Part shown: positions 1 through 49,979 of the stretch, piece by piece
Numbering within the stretch: position 1 is the stretch's first letter
Layout: each line of letters starts with the position of its first letter
Assembly: GCA_963931925.1 (NCBI GenBank)
Contig: OZ007570.1
Span: 35,466,084-35,530,083 of the forward strand
Length of the DNA stretch: 64,000 bases
Direction: 5' to 3'
Source: Onchidella celtica
Lineage: Eukaryota; Mollusca; Gastropoda; Systellommatophora; Onchidiidae
Position numbers and translations under genes: made by a program
Notes under the pieces: model-generated
Databases searched by the model: none
What the model was told of the DNA's origin: nothing
Seen by the model: the letters and a program-made list of their open reading frames with translations, nothing else

Positions 1-358
1 CTTATATAAATGGCAAAAATCTGAGTGTTAATATCTGAGCCTCATGACCATCTAGTGTAGAATTATCTTTAAAGGAATTGTTGTTGGTCATTCCTAAAGT
101 ACTTCAGGGACATGAGTATTTTCTGTTATTGTAGCCATAAAAGGTTCAATTTGATAATTCCTCCTTGTTATTTTCAGATCAAATTGATTCTGCTTGACAA
201 TGGTGATTTTCAGTATAATTTTACTCTAGCATGCCATAATTTCTTGTTTCAATGTATCTCAGTTGTTTTTTCTAAAATCATTTCTAAACTTGCACTGTAT
301 TCTTTAATGCAGGCGTTTAATGTGTTGTATTTTTGGTAAACCTTTCTTCTTCATTTAG
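1..358 (+). other. Intron sequence upstream of the first GOGAT exon in the window
   Basis: It ends with a T-rich tract and TTTAG acceptor. No exon or repeat was recognised. Confidence 0.6.
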
Positions 359-37975
<37,617 letters not shown>

Positions 37976-40890
37976 AAAAACACGACAAGATTTTGCCATA
38001 TAGATGATTTCTGGTGACAGTTACTCCTGATGGGTGAGAGTGGGCATTTGCTTGCATAAGTTTGTATGGCAAAGTGTGGTGCTGCGAACATCTACTGTGG
38101 CAGGGTATACATCCTGAAAATTGACAGTGCGGGTTGGAATGTATAGTCTTTACTCTTTGACTGCTGATTACACCAAAGCAAACTACCTGGAGCTGCTGAA
38201 CACATTGGATGCACTTTTAATTAGATACGCAGTAGTGGCATTGGACAACAGCTCAATATTCTATTTTTTGGGCTGCTGAACACATTGGATGCACTTGTAA
38301 TTGGATACTCAGTAGTGGCATTGGATCACAGTTCAATATTCTCATTTTGGAACTTTGAAAGAGAATTTACATGGTAATTGAAAAGATGGCATATGGAAGA
38401 CTCACCATCTACATAAATGTTTAAATACTAGAAGGGAAATGATATGCAAGAAAAAGCTTGAGAGGAATTTTCATGTATGCATCATGGGCATCTCTACAAT
38501 GAACTGTGAGGTGCTCCCTCTTCTTTGACATGTCTGGAGACTCATCTGCAATGCAAATTAAACTGAAAATAATTGCCCATATGCATTATAATCAATTGCA
38601 ATATGAAATCTTGCCTGCATGGGTTAGTAACATTTGAAGTTCCTGACGGAATGGCCTGTGGTATCTAAGAAACAAGGAAACTGAATAGATCACAACTTTT
38701 GTGGTGACTGCAACCAGAGAGTTAAAATGTATTCCCAAATTTGATTTGATTGATATAATCAGAGGTTGTGCCAGTTCTGAAATATTTACTCACAGAATCT
38801 ACAGGGCTTTTTTTTGTTGTTTTAAAAATATATGTCCCTTTAAATTGCATCCCTGTCTATTGAAAGTTGAAAGCAGTTCCAAATTAGAATAGATTGTGTG
38901 AGTTTCCAATCTTGCCTGAACAGTTCATCAGGATGCACCCAGTCTTTGAAATCAGTAGTAATTATGGCGAGATTAAAAACATTTTTGAATTGGTATGGCC
39001 TCCGAATGGATGACAGATTTACAGGACCTGAAATGTTACATATGTTTCCACAAGATCAGTGTGTGATTGGAGAGAGATGGAGAGAAGTAATGAAAATGGA
39101 TGCGAGTCTCACTCTGGAGGATGGATCTCTTGTTATTACATAAGCAAAGAATGATTATTGAGATGTCCATTCTGTACATTACTAAACATTCGTCTCTTAT
39201 GTCAAAATGAGATTATGTATTCCTCTGTCCGGTACACTGGTTAATATACATGTATATTTATGTATGATTTTGTAACATAAGTGAATGAAACAATGCCATG
39301 GTTAAATACATACCGGTGTCATATATGCATTTTCTCTTATCAGATTCACTGTGATGATTTGTTTCCCTCATATTTCAAGAAATATTTCATTGTAGCTCAG
39401 CATTTTGTGTGGATATGTAGGATGCAAGGATAACTTTAGATGCATTACTGAAGAAAGAAAGAGTTATTTGTCAGAGCTATTTCAAGAGTTGTCTGGAGTT
39501 GTGAGTATTTTATCACAGTTGACAACAGTCACATGTTAGCTTTACAAGTTTTTAAACTGAAGTCAGAGGTATTGCACATAATTGGTTGACAATTCACATT
39601 GATATTTCTCCACGTATATCATGAAAATGAACAGTGGGATTTTTTTGTTTTTCTAAACTATGTTATTTAACATATCTGTCGAAAGCATTCTCTCGAACAA
39701 TCAAGCTTTAAAAGAAAACTATAGAAGTTACTCTGTGCGGAAGAAGTATGTTAGCATTGATCATCAATTTACCAGTTCTGTGATCTTTAAAGTATCTATG
39801 TGATCTTTCTGTTTGCATATCTCCTCATTTTTTTTTTTAAGTATTTGATCAGTGTCTCACTAACAAACTTACTTAGACCTGCTGCTCACATTTAAAGGCA
39901 TATCTTGTCCTGACTTCTTTGTCTTCTATAAACATAAAATGGAAAACAGAAGTCCATGCCATCTCCTATGGTCAATACATCAATCTACTTTAAGTTTATG
40001 TCATATGCTTGTATATTATATATGTTATCGTATGTTTTAACAACCTGATAGAGAGCTGGTGGCATGTTTACTGCTCTCCTTCACAGATTCTATGAGGAAT
40101 TTGAATATGTTGACGACCAGTCAAAGCATAGATATCAAGGAGGACAAGAAAAACAGGAAACAATTTATTATGGAAAGCTTTCCTACGAGTACTGATATGT
40201 ATTTTGCAAAGGAAATCAGGCATGTCACCCTCTGAATTTTTCAACCAATTATGGAATTACATATGAAAAAATATTTATCATAGTGAAGATTGTTCATGGA
40301 CTGTTAAGGAAATTGTATAATCAGGAACTGATTTTGTAGCCCAAGCCAAAGATGAATTCAGATCGTGCTATTGCCAGTTGAAATGGCCACATTTCCCAGA
40401 TGTGTACCAGATATGTTACAGGCAAAGCAGAATGTCTGAACAACTGGAGTGCTTTTACTGTGACTAAGTGTCCCGTTCACCAGGATGAAACAGTACTTGG
40501 TTCATCAATGTAATTATAGATAACTGACTTCTGTATAATAATATCATTTTTTGTGAATATGTAGCCAGTATTTCTTCAGTGACATCTGAGGGGTTGGGAA
40601 TGATTATTTTATAATATCAACTGCGAACCTTTCTGAGTTGTGTATGAAAAATACAAATGCAGGATGTGAGACACTGACATTGACCACTGTCTTTAATAAA
40701 TCATCTCTTAAGAGATATGAAAAGAACAGTGTTAAAACACTCACTTAACTATTCTTTATATAATTCTTCTCAAGTCCTAATACTGTTTTATCATCCATAG
40801 ATTTAAACATTCTTGGCTAACATTTGCAGTGTTTCAGTATATATTCATCATTTTATTTTTATGATTCGAATAAAGTTGTAAATTAGCAGG
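37976..40890 (+). other. Probable GOGAT 3' UTR
   Basis: This stretch follows the GOGAT stop and has no gene-like ORF. AATAAA hexamers at 40695-40700 and 40869-40874 are candidate poly(A) signals, implying a UTR near 2.9 kb. An imperfect tandem duplication of about 75 bases lies at 38190-38342. The extent is inferred, as no transcript data are available. Confidence 0.45.
38190..38342 (+). repeat. Tandem duplication, about 82-base spacing, in GOGAT 3' UTR
   Basis: GCTGCTGAACACATTGGATG, GTAGTGGCATTGGA and CAATATTCT occur twice in order (38188-38261 and 38270-38341) with few changes. Confidence 0.9.
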
Positions 40891-41505
40891 AAGCTGTCAG
40901 TAGAAACTCAACCCATCGCGTAATAGATGTGAAAAAGGCTATCTCAAAGAAAACATTGTGGAAAGTACAAAGGGAATGCATTATACTGCCTGCCATGGGA
41001 GGTTCTGAATGTTTCAGAGGCCACCTAATGGCGTATTTGAACTTATTTCTTGTGTGCAACAGTTTTAAGAAAATGGCCCCTTATCAGGACAGGGAATATT
41101 TTACCGAACTTGTGAATTTTGACCCAAGAATCATTTTTGATACAATTAGATTTGAAACTTGGCCATAGCTGGATTGGACGATGAAATTTTATAATTACTC
41201 AATTATGCCACTACAACTGCATGCATGTGCACAATGCAGGAAACTGAACATTCATATCATCATTATTTCAACTTTCAGTCCTCTTAATTTTGAATGTGAT
41301 GGAAGTTCAAATTCCTTTTTGGGAAGCAAGTTTGGAATTTCATGTAGATAATTAAACAGGTATCACAATTTAAGTGAATGAATAACTGTGATGGTTTATT
41401 ATCAGCTATGTGTAAATTTCATCTGTTGTATACTTATACTAAAAGAACTGTCTTCATCATAAATGTTTTATGGAATGTGTTGAACTTCTTTTGCACCGAT
41501 GGGAT

Positions 41506-42045
41506 GGAGGTACCATTCTGAAAGCAGGTCCCAGCTGACATCTTTTTGAACAATAATATCCATACAAAGAAACAACAAATACATGTACATGACAAATCTG
41601 TCAGTATTTCAGTAATGTACAATCTGCTGCACAAACACTTATTGATTTATAGTGGCCATTGACATTTTTGGAAGAAAATATTGGAGTTTCTGAAATACAG
41701 CATTTTGTACATTGTACAAATATTTGGGTTGTAAATTCAAACTGGCTTTGCATACTTAATTCTGGGAAGTACAGTTTGGCCTTTTTATACCTATAACATC
41801 AATTTTCAACAGGAACATTGAAACCCAAGATGGATTCCAAAAATAAAGAATAATTCTTCCATTAAACACTATGTCGGCCGTGAGCACATCGATGGTACTT
41901 TTTTATTATCTAGTTTCTGTGTGGCTGGAAATTTATACATTCAGCTAACTTGTGAAAGAGATTTTCCCCAGGAGTTGTTTGGAGTTGTGAATTTTTAACC
42001 ATAGTAGAATGAGCATGGAGCAATTGAAGTTACTGTTTCATTGTT
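41506..42045 (+). repeat. 0.55-kb direct repeat, copy A
   Basis: It shares long runs with 55243-55817: GGAGGTACCATTCTGAAA, ACATCTTTTTGAACAATAAT, ACAAATCTGTCAGTATTTCA, AAATTCAAACTGGCTT and TTTGGAGTTGTGAATTTTTA. It ends about 75 bases before transposon copy 2. It is non-coding and contains AATAAA at about 41840. Confidence 0.88.
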
Positions 42046-42118
42046 ATGATGAATTGTGCCAGTTCTGCTTTCCTGTTCAGCTTGTTTTAATTTCTTATCA
42101 AATTCAGTATATATATAT

Positions 42119-44387
42119 CGTCGCTACAAACAATAACATAGTGGCATAACTGCAAAAACTTAAGTTTTAAGAAAAACGAATTTGAAATTTTACTTATGTT
42201 TTGAAGCCAAAGCATAGACGGTGGGAAAGCTAGATCTGGGCGAATTTTACACCTACGTGAAGGTAATTCAGTTCTGTACCACTAAGTATAATGATATTGT
42301 GGTAAGGAAAATAATTAATTAAAATAAACGAAGTAGTACACTTATGCCGATATGTGATGCAGAGAAAGTGTCTTACCCCATACCGCGAAGGTGCGCCTAT
42401 CTGATTGTGCCGCTTTTCTTAACAGGAGAGGTAACGGCAAGCAGCAGTTAGGTCATTACGGGTGGCAACGTTTTAAGTACAGTGTGTGTTTGTGGTGTAT
42501 TTGTGTCTTATTTTGTTGTAGGGACAGACGACCAATTAAAAAAAAAGATATATCACGTGATATAATGACAAACAAAGAAAAGTATATATTATATAACACT
42601 AACCTGTCTTTCGTTCATTTTATTTTGATTTTTGAGAAGCACAGTAACAATAATCCGAATAATATCTACATGAAATACAGAATGATCATCACTAAGTTTA
42701 ATAGATTCTTCACAATCTCTTTCCATGGGCAGCTCTTGCAGCACTCCTTGGGGAGAAAGCCTTTTCTTCGACATAATGCTAAATTTCTATAAAAATTTCC
42801 TTTTTCTCTTTACAAGAAATATACCAAATATTGAGATTTTACTGGATTTTTTTGTTCATAATAATGGATATTTTAGTGTGGTAGATTCTTGTAAAAGTCT
42901 TGACACAATTGCTCCTTGATCAGTGGGGTGGTTCCACGGCAGAAGCTCAGTAAATCATATTTCTCAGTGCTGCATTTTGGAGGCTCATCATAATAATATG
43001 CACAGGATAGACATTTGGATGTCACTTGTTTGTGGCGGCGAGGTGGCAGTGAGAGGATGTAAAAGTCTTTTTTTTAAATGGGAAGTTTTATAGAAAAGTT
43101 TCTGTGGTTCCTTTTTCTCTACCGTGACTTCCATAAAACTCTCCTAATCCAATGAACGAACTCTTAATGTGCCGATGTCCTTTACCAGATCCTTGCAATT
43201 TTTTTACATCCTTTGTGTTCAATTTTGTAAAACGAAAGGGTTGTTTGGTAGATGCCATCTGAATTACAGCTTCTAGTTGAGCTGGAATTAGGATCTCTCC
43301 TGCTCTAGCAAGGGCTCTCTCCACGAGACTATGCATGCTATCACCTTCGCTTTGTCCATGGTTGGTTTAAAAAACGTAAAGAGTTATAACCTGTACTGAT
43401 ACAGCACTCGCTATGAAAGTTTTCAGCATGCTCGCCACGATTATTTTGGCCATAACATCCATCCCCAAAAAGTGCAACCTCCTTCACACCTCTGTTGTCT
43501 ACCATAGTCAGAATATTATGCAGACTCGTGGAAATTTCATTAGCACCCCTGTTGGCTACACCTTGTCCTGGTGGTTTCTCATTTTTGGCAGTTCTTCTTG
43601 GGATTTCATGGCCTCCTGATTTTTTCTTCTGCAACAAAGCCAGTGGGACTTCATTCTCTGAATCTGAAGTTTCTGGATTTGACCTGGTTGCCGAAAACAT
43701 TTCGACCACTTGGCCCGAGTAGTACTTTCCATCCGGCTCCCACCACATCTCCACTTGAGCTACTGCTTTAAAAAGGTTTGAACCTTGAATCTTTCTCAGC
43801 TCTCTTGTGTTGACGACATTAACACTTCCATCGCTATCCCACTGGACAAATACATCAAAAAACTTCATTTTGAATGGATCTGACGAAGGCACTCAAGGCA
43901 GCAATGAAGTAATAGTAAGGCCGAATCAGACAGATTGTTTGTGCATCGGTGAGACAAAAATAGGAACCAAGTTTGGTAGGGCCGGAGGCTGTATTTATAT
44001 GTTCGAAAATGGGTTTGTCAAGACTACACACACTGTATTCTGTTGTGTTGTAATAGATCTCTGAAGTTGCCTCGCTATGTCTAATAATTATTAAGGTGTC
44101 AGTGTAACTACTAAACCGATCAGCAGTAAAGATGCCAAAAGGTAACAAGATACGGTCAGTGAGATTCGCGCTAGACATTCCGAACTAGCAGTTATGCCAC
44201 TATGTCGTAGGAAAATAAGCGCCCGCACCGGATGTGTCGTTTTTAATTACTTAATTATCATCTAAACAAGCTGGCTTTTCATTACCATTTTAACACACAT
44301 GAAAGATCTTGCCTGCAGAAACATATTTAGCACCAAAACTAAAAATCGGCATTTTGTCGGTTATGCCACTATGTTATTGTAGCGACG
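42119..44387 (-). mobile_element. 2.27-kb DNA transposon, copy 2 (inverted relative to copy 1)
   Basis: The ends CGTCGCTACAAACAATAACA and, inverted, CGTCGCTACAATAACATAGT are longer matches than in copy 1. The contents run in the reverse order of 32274-34529 with few substitutions. The left end has an ACA(A) insertion. The flanks are TA-rich (TATATAT / ATATATG), so the target duplication cannot be defined. Confidence 0.87.
43341..43892 (-). pseudogene. Decayed transposase-like ORF in transposon copy 2
   Basis: These are the same 183 codons as in copy 1 with a handful of changes, for example GDGCYGQN instead of GDGCCGQN. It has the same early stop, so both copies descend from an already broken element. 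Confidence 0.55.
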
Positions 44388-46434
44388 AATATATGATTTT
44401 GTTACTTTATATTTTAATTTTTGGTGTGAATTAGACTTTCACAATCTGTCCTAGTTATGCAGATATTAATATTGTATTATTATTATTAATCACGTTTAGA
44501 AATTGGACACAATAAAGGCCAAAATGTTGTAGGCAAATTTGTTTTTCTTCAAGGTTATGTGAAAGAGTTTGCAAGCACATTCATTGTGCATCATCGTTCG
44601 TCTCTTTAAATAATATTGCAGGTTGGTCATTTCACTGAACTTTACAGTAAACTTTTTTTATACACAAATATTTTTAATTCTTGTACATGTACCATGATGA
44701 TAATTAAATACATGAATGTGTTTGTATCATTGAAAAGATCAACTTTTCTTCTTTCAAACAGTGTTATTAATTTAATGAAAGATAGCCAGTAGCAATTCTA
44801 AACCCCACCATCGCGGCCGTTTTGCGTGAAATCTGCTCGAACCAGAACGAGATTTTCGGACTGGCGTTCTTCAAACACTCCGCAAACTAATCACGCATTG
44901 GGCATTCCGAAAAAGCAAAAATAGACATTTATTTTCGTATATTTTTTACGGCGGTACGATGCCGACTTCCCGTTGAAAAATTCAAGTAAATAATCTAAAC
45001 GTATTTTTCTGCATGATCGGGAAAAAACTCAGCTTTCAAAAATTGATCATAATAAAGACAGACCTTTTTTCTTTTAAAAATCAACTATTCTCATACGAAA
45101 CTTGCTCCATGATTGCTTTGCGAGACTCCAAACAAAGGTCACCAAATTTTAGACAACACACAACACACACTCTGGGCAAGGCATGATGGCGTGCCTAGTC
45201 GGGTTGCGCCGTGCGCCGGCTATCGGCTCATAATTTTCAACTTTGGAGAAGATCAGAATAAACATATTTATCACAGCTATCTTGAAACTAATACCACATT
45301 GTAGAGCTTGAAATTCTTATTAATTTGATGTATGATATGTCTTTCTATCTCAATTACATAAAAAGTTATGGTTTTGTAAACATGCCAAAAATCCTCATTT
45401 TCAGGCTCGTTGTGAAATCGAGTGAAATTTACCTTCATTATCGCCAAAATTGAGCTCCATTTTTAAAAAAAAGTATATGGCGAGAGCGTTTGAAAAGAAA
45501 TAAGCCAATATTATGGAAACTTTCCAGTTGATATGAATGAGTTTATCCCTGTTTCGAGTATTAATGGTGCAGTAGCTGCGCGTCAAATTCAAGGGTTTGT
45601 CAAATTTGAAAATGTGACGAATTTGTACGTATTTTTGCAATTTTCAAATTGCCATAACTTTTTTGTTTACCAATGGATTTACATGAAATAAAAAGTGTTG
45701 TAACCAGAATCACAAGCTCTATAATATGGCGATTAGCACCTAAGTTATTGGGTTAAATATTAAATTTGGTTTGGACTACCTATAAGCAGCTAATAAAAGG
45801 AGCTAGAAAGAAAAAAGACTTACAAAAAAAGCTGGGGAAAAAAAGAATACTAGGAGAGAAAAAAGGAACAAAAAACAAACAAAACAAAAGTGAGGAAGAA
45901 AAAAAAAGAGAATTCAGTCAGCCATAGGCTGGAATAAACTACAAATATGCGAGTATTAATGACACGAAATATCATAAAAACCACAGAAAAACTGTGGGGT
46001 CGCAGCAGGGCTATAAGCAAAGTCAAAATTGGGCAAAAAGAAAAGGTTGTATGTTGCGAAGCCCCGCGTGAGAAATAAAACCCAAACAGTATAAAGCAAA
46101 CTAAAGAGAAGACAGAAAATGCATAAATTTTCGGCTTTCGCCTTTGTCAAGTGAAAAAAAACAAAAAAACGAACAATAAAAGACTTCAACAGGAACGAAG
46201 TGAAACAGTTTACTTAGCTGCGAGTTCTTGCTTCTTTAGCAGCACCAAAGCACGTCCGTCCGCCAAAAGCATGGAAGCAGGAAGTGACGCAATTGGTTAG
46301 TAACCAAGATGAAGGCGCCATATACTGCCTCACAGCACAAGACAGGGATGGTGCGCAATGTCAGGAGTCGCAGTAAATGAACAGAAAAATGTATTAATGA
46401 CAGTCTTCTCAAAACCGTAAAATTTTCTCATCAA
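44388..46434. other. Non-coding, repeat-like intergenic DNA
   Basis: Between transposon copy 2 and the GTGTGCC MITE. From about 44795 (CTAAACCCCACC) to 45782 (GGTTTGGACTACC) the composition shifts to GC-richer patches and back. This may be an old transposon related to the TA-flanked element at 21351, since both carry a GCCATAACTTT...ACCAGAAT block. 45830-45910 is A-rich. No gene seen. Confidence 0.4.
45963..46172 (+). repeat. Dispersed element with CCACAG hairpin, copy 1
   Basis: It begins CACGAAATATCATAAAAACC, carries the short hairpin CCACAG-AAAAA-CTGTGG, then GGGTCGCAGCAGGGCTATAA, CCCCGCGTGAGAAATAAAAC and TTCGGCTTTCGCCTTTGTCA, and ends in an A-rich tail. A nearly identical copy is at 48124-48319. 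The family is unknown. Confidence 0.85.
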
Positions 46435-46573
46435 CTCTTAGTGTGCCAATCACTGATATATCACGTTTGTGCCAGTCACCGATGTTGCTGTAGTTAGTCT
46501 TCCTTCATTTACCACACTAGTTTCTTCCTGTATACTATAGGCAAACATGGAAAAATTCACGGCACACAAAGAG
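46435..46573. mobile_element. TTAA-type MITE (GTGTGCC ends)
   Basis: The left end CTCTTAGTGTGCC follows TCAA (one change from TTAA). The right end, inverted, is CTCTTTGTGTGCC next to TTAA 46574-46577. CACTGATATATCACG lies just inside the left end. It is 139 bases and non-coding. Confidence 0.72.
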
Positions 46574-47205
46574 TTAAATTCATTATCCTACAATGGATGA
46601 TTATTATGATACACTCAACATTAATGAAAATTAATATTAGCATTGGATCATTAAAATTTCAATAGGCAGACAGGTCATACTCATGAATAACCATGAAGAT
46701 GGTTAAGGTATTCTAACTGAAGAAACGATGAAAAGGAAAAATATTTTAAAATTTAGGCAAAGCATCGCAGAGGATAACAATCATGACAGTGCAGCCGTCA
46801 AATAAGGGCTATAACCCATCTTAATCATTCAAATGTTCTATAATTTTGATTACATCTTGACTTCAGACCATTTTTGATATGCTGTGTTGTACACAAACCT
46901 CTTCAGTACATATTGGGGACAATTTCACAAAACGTTTCAAGCAGTCTAGGTGTAGGACAATGATCCTCAGATGGGATGCACACAACCCTCACGGCAAGGG
47001 TGCGACTGGGGAGGGATTTCAGTCAGAGGAGGAACTCTAGAAAGAATGCGCTCGGTACATCGTGTACATAAGTATTAAATGAGGTAATAATTAACAGAAT
47101 TACAATGCTGATCACGAACTAACAGTTCACAAAAAAAATGTTTCAATAATCACCACTGCACTGTAAAAGTATATATATTGTATCATTTGGGTATTAGCCC
47201 ATTTC

Positions 47206-47264
47206 TTATGCGAGGCTTTGCTATATACATGTACTTTTTCTTTTTGCCTATTTTTGACACTGTA
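47206..47264 (-). repeat. Fragment of the CCACAG-hairpin element, minus
   Basis: TTTCTTATGCGAGGCTTTGC and TTTTTCTTTTTGCCTATTTT match the inverse of the CCCCGCGTGAGAAATAAAAC region, with changes. It is short and diverged. Confidence 0.55.
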
Positions 47265-47758
47265 AAAATATTATAGTGAAAAAATTTATGACAATTCAAA
47301 ATGAGGCAGGAACTGGAGAACCACTGGGTCGCAAATGGGGAAATGTGGCCTAGAACTAGAGTACCATTAATTTAGAAGGAACGACTCAGCATGCCAAAAA
47401 TAACACTTCATCCTGTTCACAGGCTCTACCATTTTCATGGCCATGGCAAAACCTCTGTAAGAACATCAGGTAGAAGTCTGTCCACATAGAATGACACTTT
47501 TCCTTTTCCACCACATGGCATGAAATAGGTCATACTGTCTCCAGGCACTTCTTTCGCCTCACACCACGGATTCTTCTCATCAGTTTCTTCCTGTGACATT
47601 TCTGATTAATTTGATCCTGTTGTGTTGTGGTTGTGGAAAACACGACGGGAGAGCAAAAGAAATCGGAAAACAAGGAGGATGTGGGTTCGTCCAATTTATT
47701 TGAACATGAAACAAGTTGGCGAGTAACATGTATCATACCCTCTTTGAAAATATAAAGA

Positions 47759-47883
47759 AAGATGATGAAAAAGGGGGCAGAGGGAGGGAGGAGAGATAAA
47801 AGATATGAAAAGATAGAGAGTGAGAGAGAGAGTGATGATGATGATGATAATGGTGATGGTGATGATGCTGATGATGTAGATGG
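47759..47883. repeat. Purine-rich and GAT microsatellite tract
   Basis: GA-rich sequence followed by GATGATGATGATGATAATGG and further GAT units. Confidence 0.9.
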
Positions 47884-48122
47884 GTTAATGGAAGGAATTC
47901 CAAACCGGCATGCCAGCTTTAGTTTCTATCTACAATAAGCTGTGAAAAATAGATAACATGAACAAAATATCCCATAATTTCTCTTTGTAAATGAATACAA
48001 AGCATGTAAGAGGCTAAATGAAGGAAAATTCAATTGAAAAACTGTTCATTTTGAGTAAATCTGAGAAAGTTGCTTGCCGCTTCGGAATTCCTCCCGGGCT
48101 AATAGCTGCTACATGTAATATA

Positions 48123-48408
48123 TTCACGAAATATCATAAAAACCACAGAAAAACTGTGGGGTCGCAGCAGGGCTATAAGCAAAGTCAAAATTGGGCAAAA
48201 AGAAAAGGTATGTTGCGGAGGCCCCGCGTGAGAAATAAAACCCAAACAATACAAAGCAAACTAAAGAGAAGACAAAAAATATACAAATTTTCGGCTTTCG
48301 CCTTTGTCAAGTGAAAAAAAAACTTTGTTTGCTTTGTATTGTTTTGGTTTTATTTCTCACGCGGGGCTTCGCAACATATAACCTTTTCTTTTTGCCCAAT
48401 TTTGACGT
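48123..48408. mobile_element. Fold-back insertion of the CCACAG-hairpin element with 13-base flanking repeats
   Basis: A full plus copy (48124-48319) is followed directly by an inverted partial copy (about 48322-48406). The whole is flanked by TACATGTAATATA at 48110-48122 and 48409-48421. It disrupts sequence downstream of a MADF-domain exon on the minus strand. The direct repeats show it inserted as a unit. Confidence 0.83.
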
Positions 48409-48441
48409 TACATGTAATATAATTAAACGCATTATTTTTAC

Positions 48442-48652
48442 CATCTTTTGTCAGTCCAAGTTCCGATGCTATTTGTGTCCAGGTTCTCTCTGTCAGGTTT
48501 CAATCACCATACCTTTTGTCGTTTTTTGTGTACAAAAAAGATTTTTCTCTGATAGATCTAATCAGAGAGGTGTTTAGGTCTTCTGATCCTTCATCAATGT
48601 CCTCTACTTCAGCTTGAGGTGACAGAGACGAACGTTCACTTGAAGCATCCAT
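48442..48652 (-). pseudogene. MADF-domain protein, first exon, with in-frame stop
   Basis: Read on the minus strand from ATG at 48652 it encodes an acidic Ser/Glu-rich leader (SERSSLSPQAEVEDIDEGSE), then LIRSIREKSFLYTKNDKRYG, a TGA at 48502-48500, and NLTERTWTQIASELGL. This matches the MADF DNA-binding domain (LI..V...P.LY...., W..I...LG). The exon would end at a GTAAAA donor (48441). The single TGA at codon 51 makes it a probable pseudogene, unless it is a sequencing error. Later exons are not identified; a Thr-Gln-rich ORF on the same strand at 47530-47736 is a weak candidate. Confidence 0.6.
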
Positions 48653-48835
48653 TTTGCCTGTACGAAAGATATTGAGATTCTGCCGCAGTTTGTTTCGATC
48701 TCACAAAGCGATCTATTCCAGGAAAAGAGGAAAGCGCGGTGTGTTCATTTCCCGTCAATCCACCTTAAGACCGTGCCCTGTCTCATACACGTTGACCTAC
48801 ATCCTTCGTGTGTCCTCGTGGCGGCTTTACGACAA

Positions 48836-49841
48836 TAAAGCCCTGTTCACATGTAAGCTGTTTTCAGCGCTGTAGATAAACGCGCGTCGTTTGCAAAAAT
48901 ACGCTCATGTATTTAATATTTGTTGCTGTTCGCATGTAAGCTGAAACACGCGCCGAAAACGTGCTAGCTGTTTGCGGTGTTTTGAAAATACGCTACGCGA
49001 GGCGATTTTTCTCTGCTTCCCGGCACTGTTTTTGAAATGGTAGAAGGGGAGTGTCACCCGAGCGATCACTTCCCGTCGGTGAACTTTGGTCTTGTTGAAC
49101 TTGTATTAAAATTGATTTTTTGAAATTTTCAAATCTTTAATAAAATCGGAAAAACAATAGCATTTTCGAAAATCAGCGCATCAAAGTATGCAAAGTCTAC
49201 GCGCAAGCGCGTCTTTTTATTGTGTGATAACTGAAATATTTATTTGAAGATTTTTTTTTTCTGGAATAGAGGGAAGGGAAGAAAAGGCCTTGCTGGTGTC
49301 CTTTGTCTTCTCGCTGTTCGCTCTCTCCGACCATACCATTAGAATAATTAGATGCAAGCTGGTGTTGATGCACAATAATATAAAGATTAAATATCACAAA
49401 TACCGGGTACATTGTGCATCAGGACGATCTTGCATCTGGTTTAGTTCGTGTATCCACAAAATGAAGTACTCTGTACAAGTTTATGATAAACTTATAGAAC
49501 TAGTACGGAGCAATCCGTGCTTGTATGACAGCAGTATTCCACAACATAAAGACATGCTGCTCAGGCAAAACACCTGGAAAAAAATCTCTCAACAGATGGG
49601 GGAGGATTCCATGACATGTCGGTATGGTTTATTCAATATTCAAAACATTACTATTGCTGTTAGCAGGCAAGTTGTGCACTGAAGTACAACACAGTGGCAA
49701 AAACACCGTCTATAAAAACTACCTAAAAAACGCGATCCATGCGAACAGTAATCTGCGCGTATTTCCAAAACACTCACGTGTGAAAGGCGCGCTTACAAAG
49801 CAGGCACGTACAAAACACGTCTACATGTGAACAGGGCTTTA
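48836..49841. mobile_element. Harbinger-like element with MADF exon
   Basis: TAAAGCCCTGTTCACATGTA at the left end (48836) is matched inverted at the right end (to 49841). CCCTGTTCACATG ends are common in PIF/Harbinger elements. Subterminal regions are GC-richer with CGCG words. The 1-kb element carries one MADF exon and no nuclease, so it is non-autonomous. Confidence 0.75.
49461..49620 (+). pseudogene. MADF-domain exon inside Harbinger-like element
   Basis: From ATG at 49461 it encodes YDKLIELVRSNPCLYDSS, then DMLLRQNTWKKISQQMG and a MTC end, the first two thirds of a MADF domain. A GTATGG donor follows at 49621. The rest of the domain is missing within the element, which ends 220 bases later. 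Harbinger elements often encode a second DNA-binding protein of Myb/SANT/MADF type, which fits the context. Confidence 0.65.
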
Positions 49842-49979
49842 AGCCTACGTTGTAAACAGTCACTGTGTTTTACTTGTAACCATTTCCATCAGCGCTCCTC
49901 AGCACAGCTTGGCTTATCCTATCTAATTCGGGCCTAAGACGGCCTGCCCGATGTAAACGTACGGCAGAGAGCCTGAGTA

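Noticed and set aside
41434-41634. Minus-strand ORF with a CCFFVW stretch, also in the second copy at 55138-55422
   Set aside because: Similarity follows from the DNA duplication. Frames differ in length and ends, so no evidence of protein selection.
47530-47736. Candidate later exon of the minus-strand MADF gene
   Set aside because: No MADF or BESS motif can be seen and no splice acceptor fits clearly.
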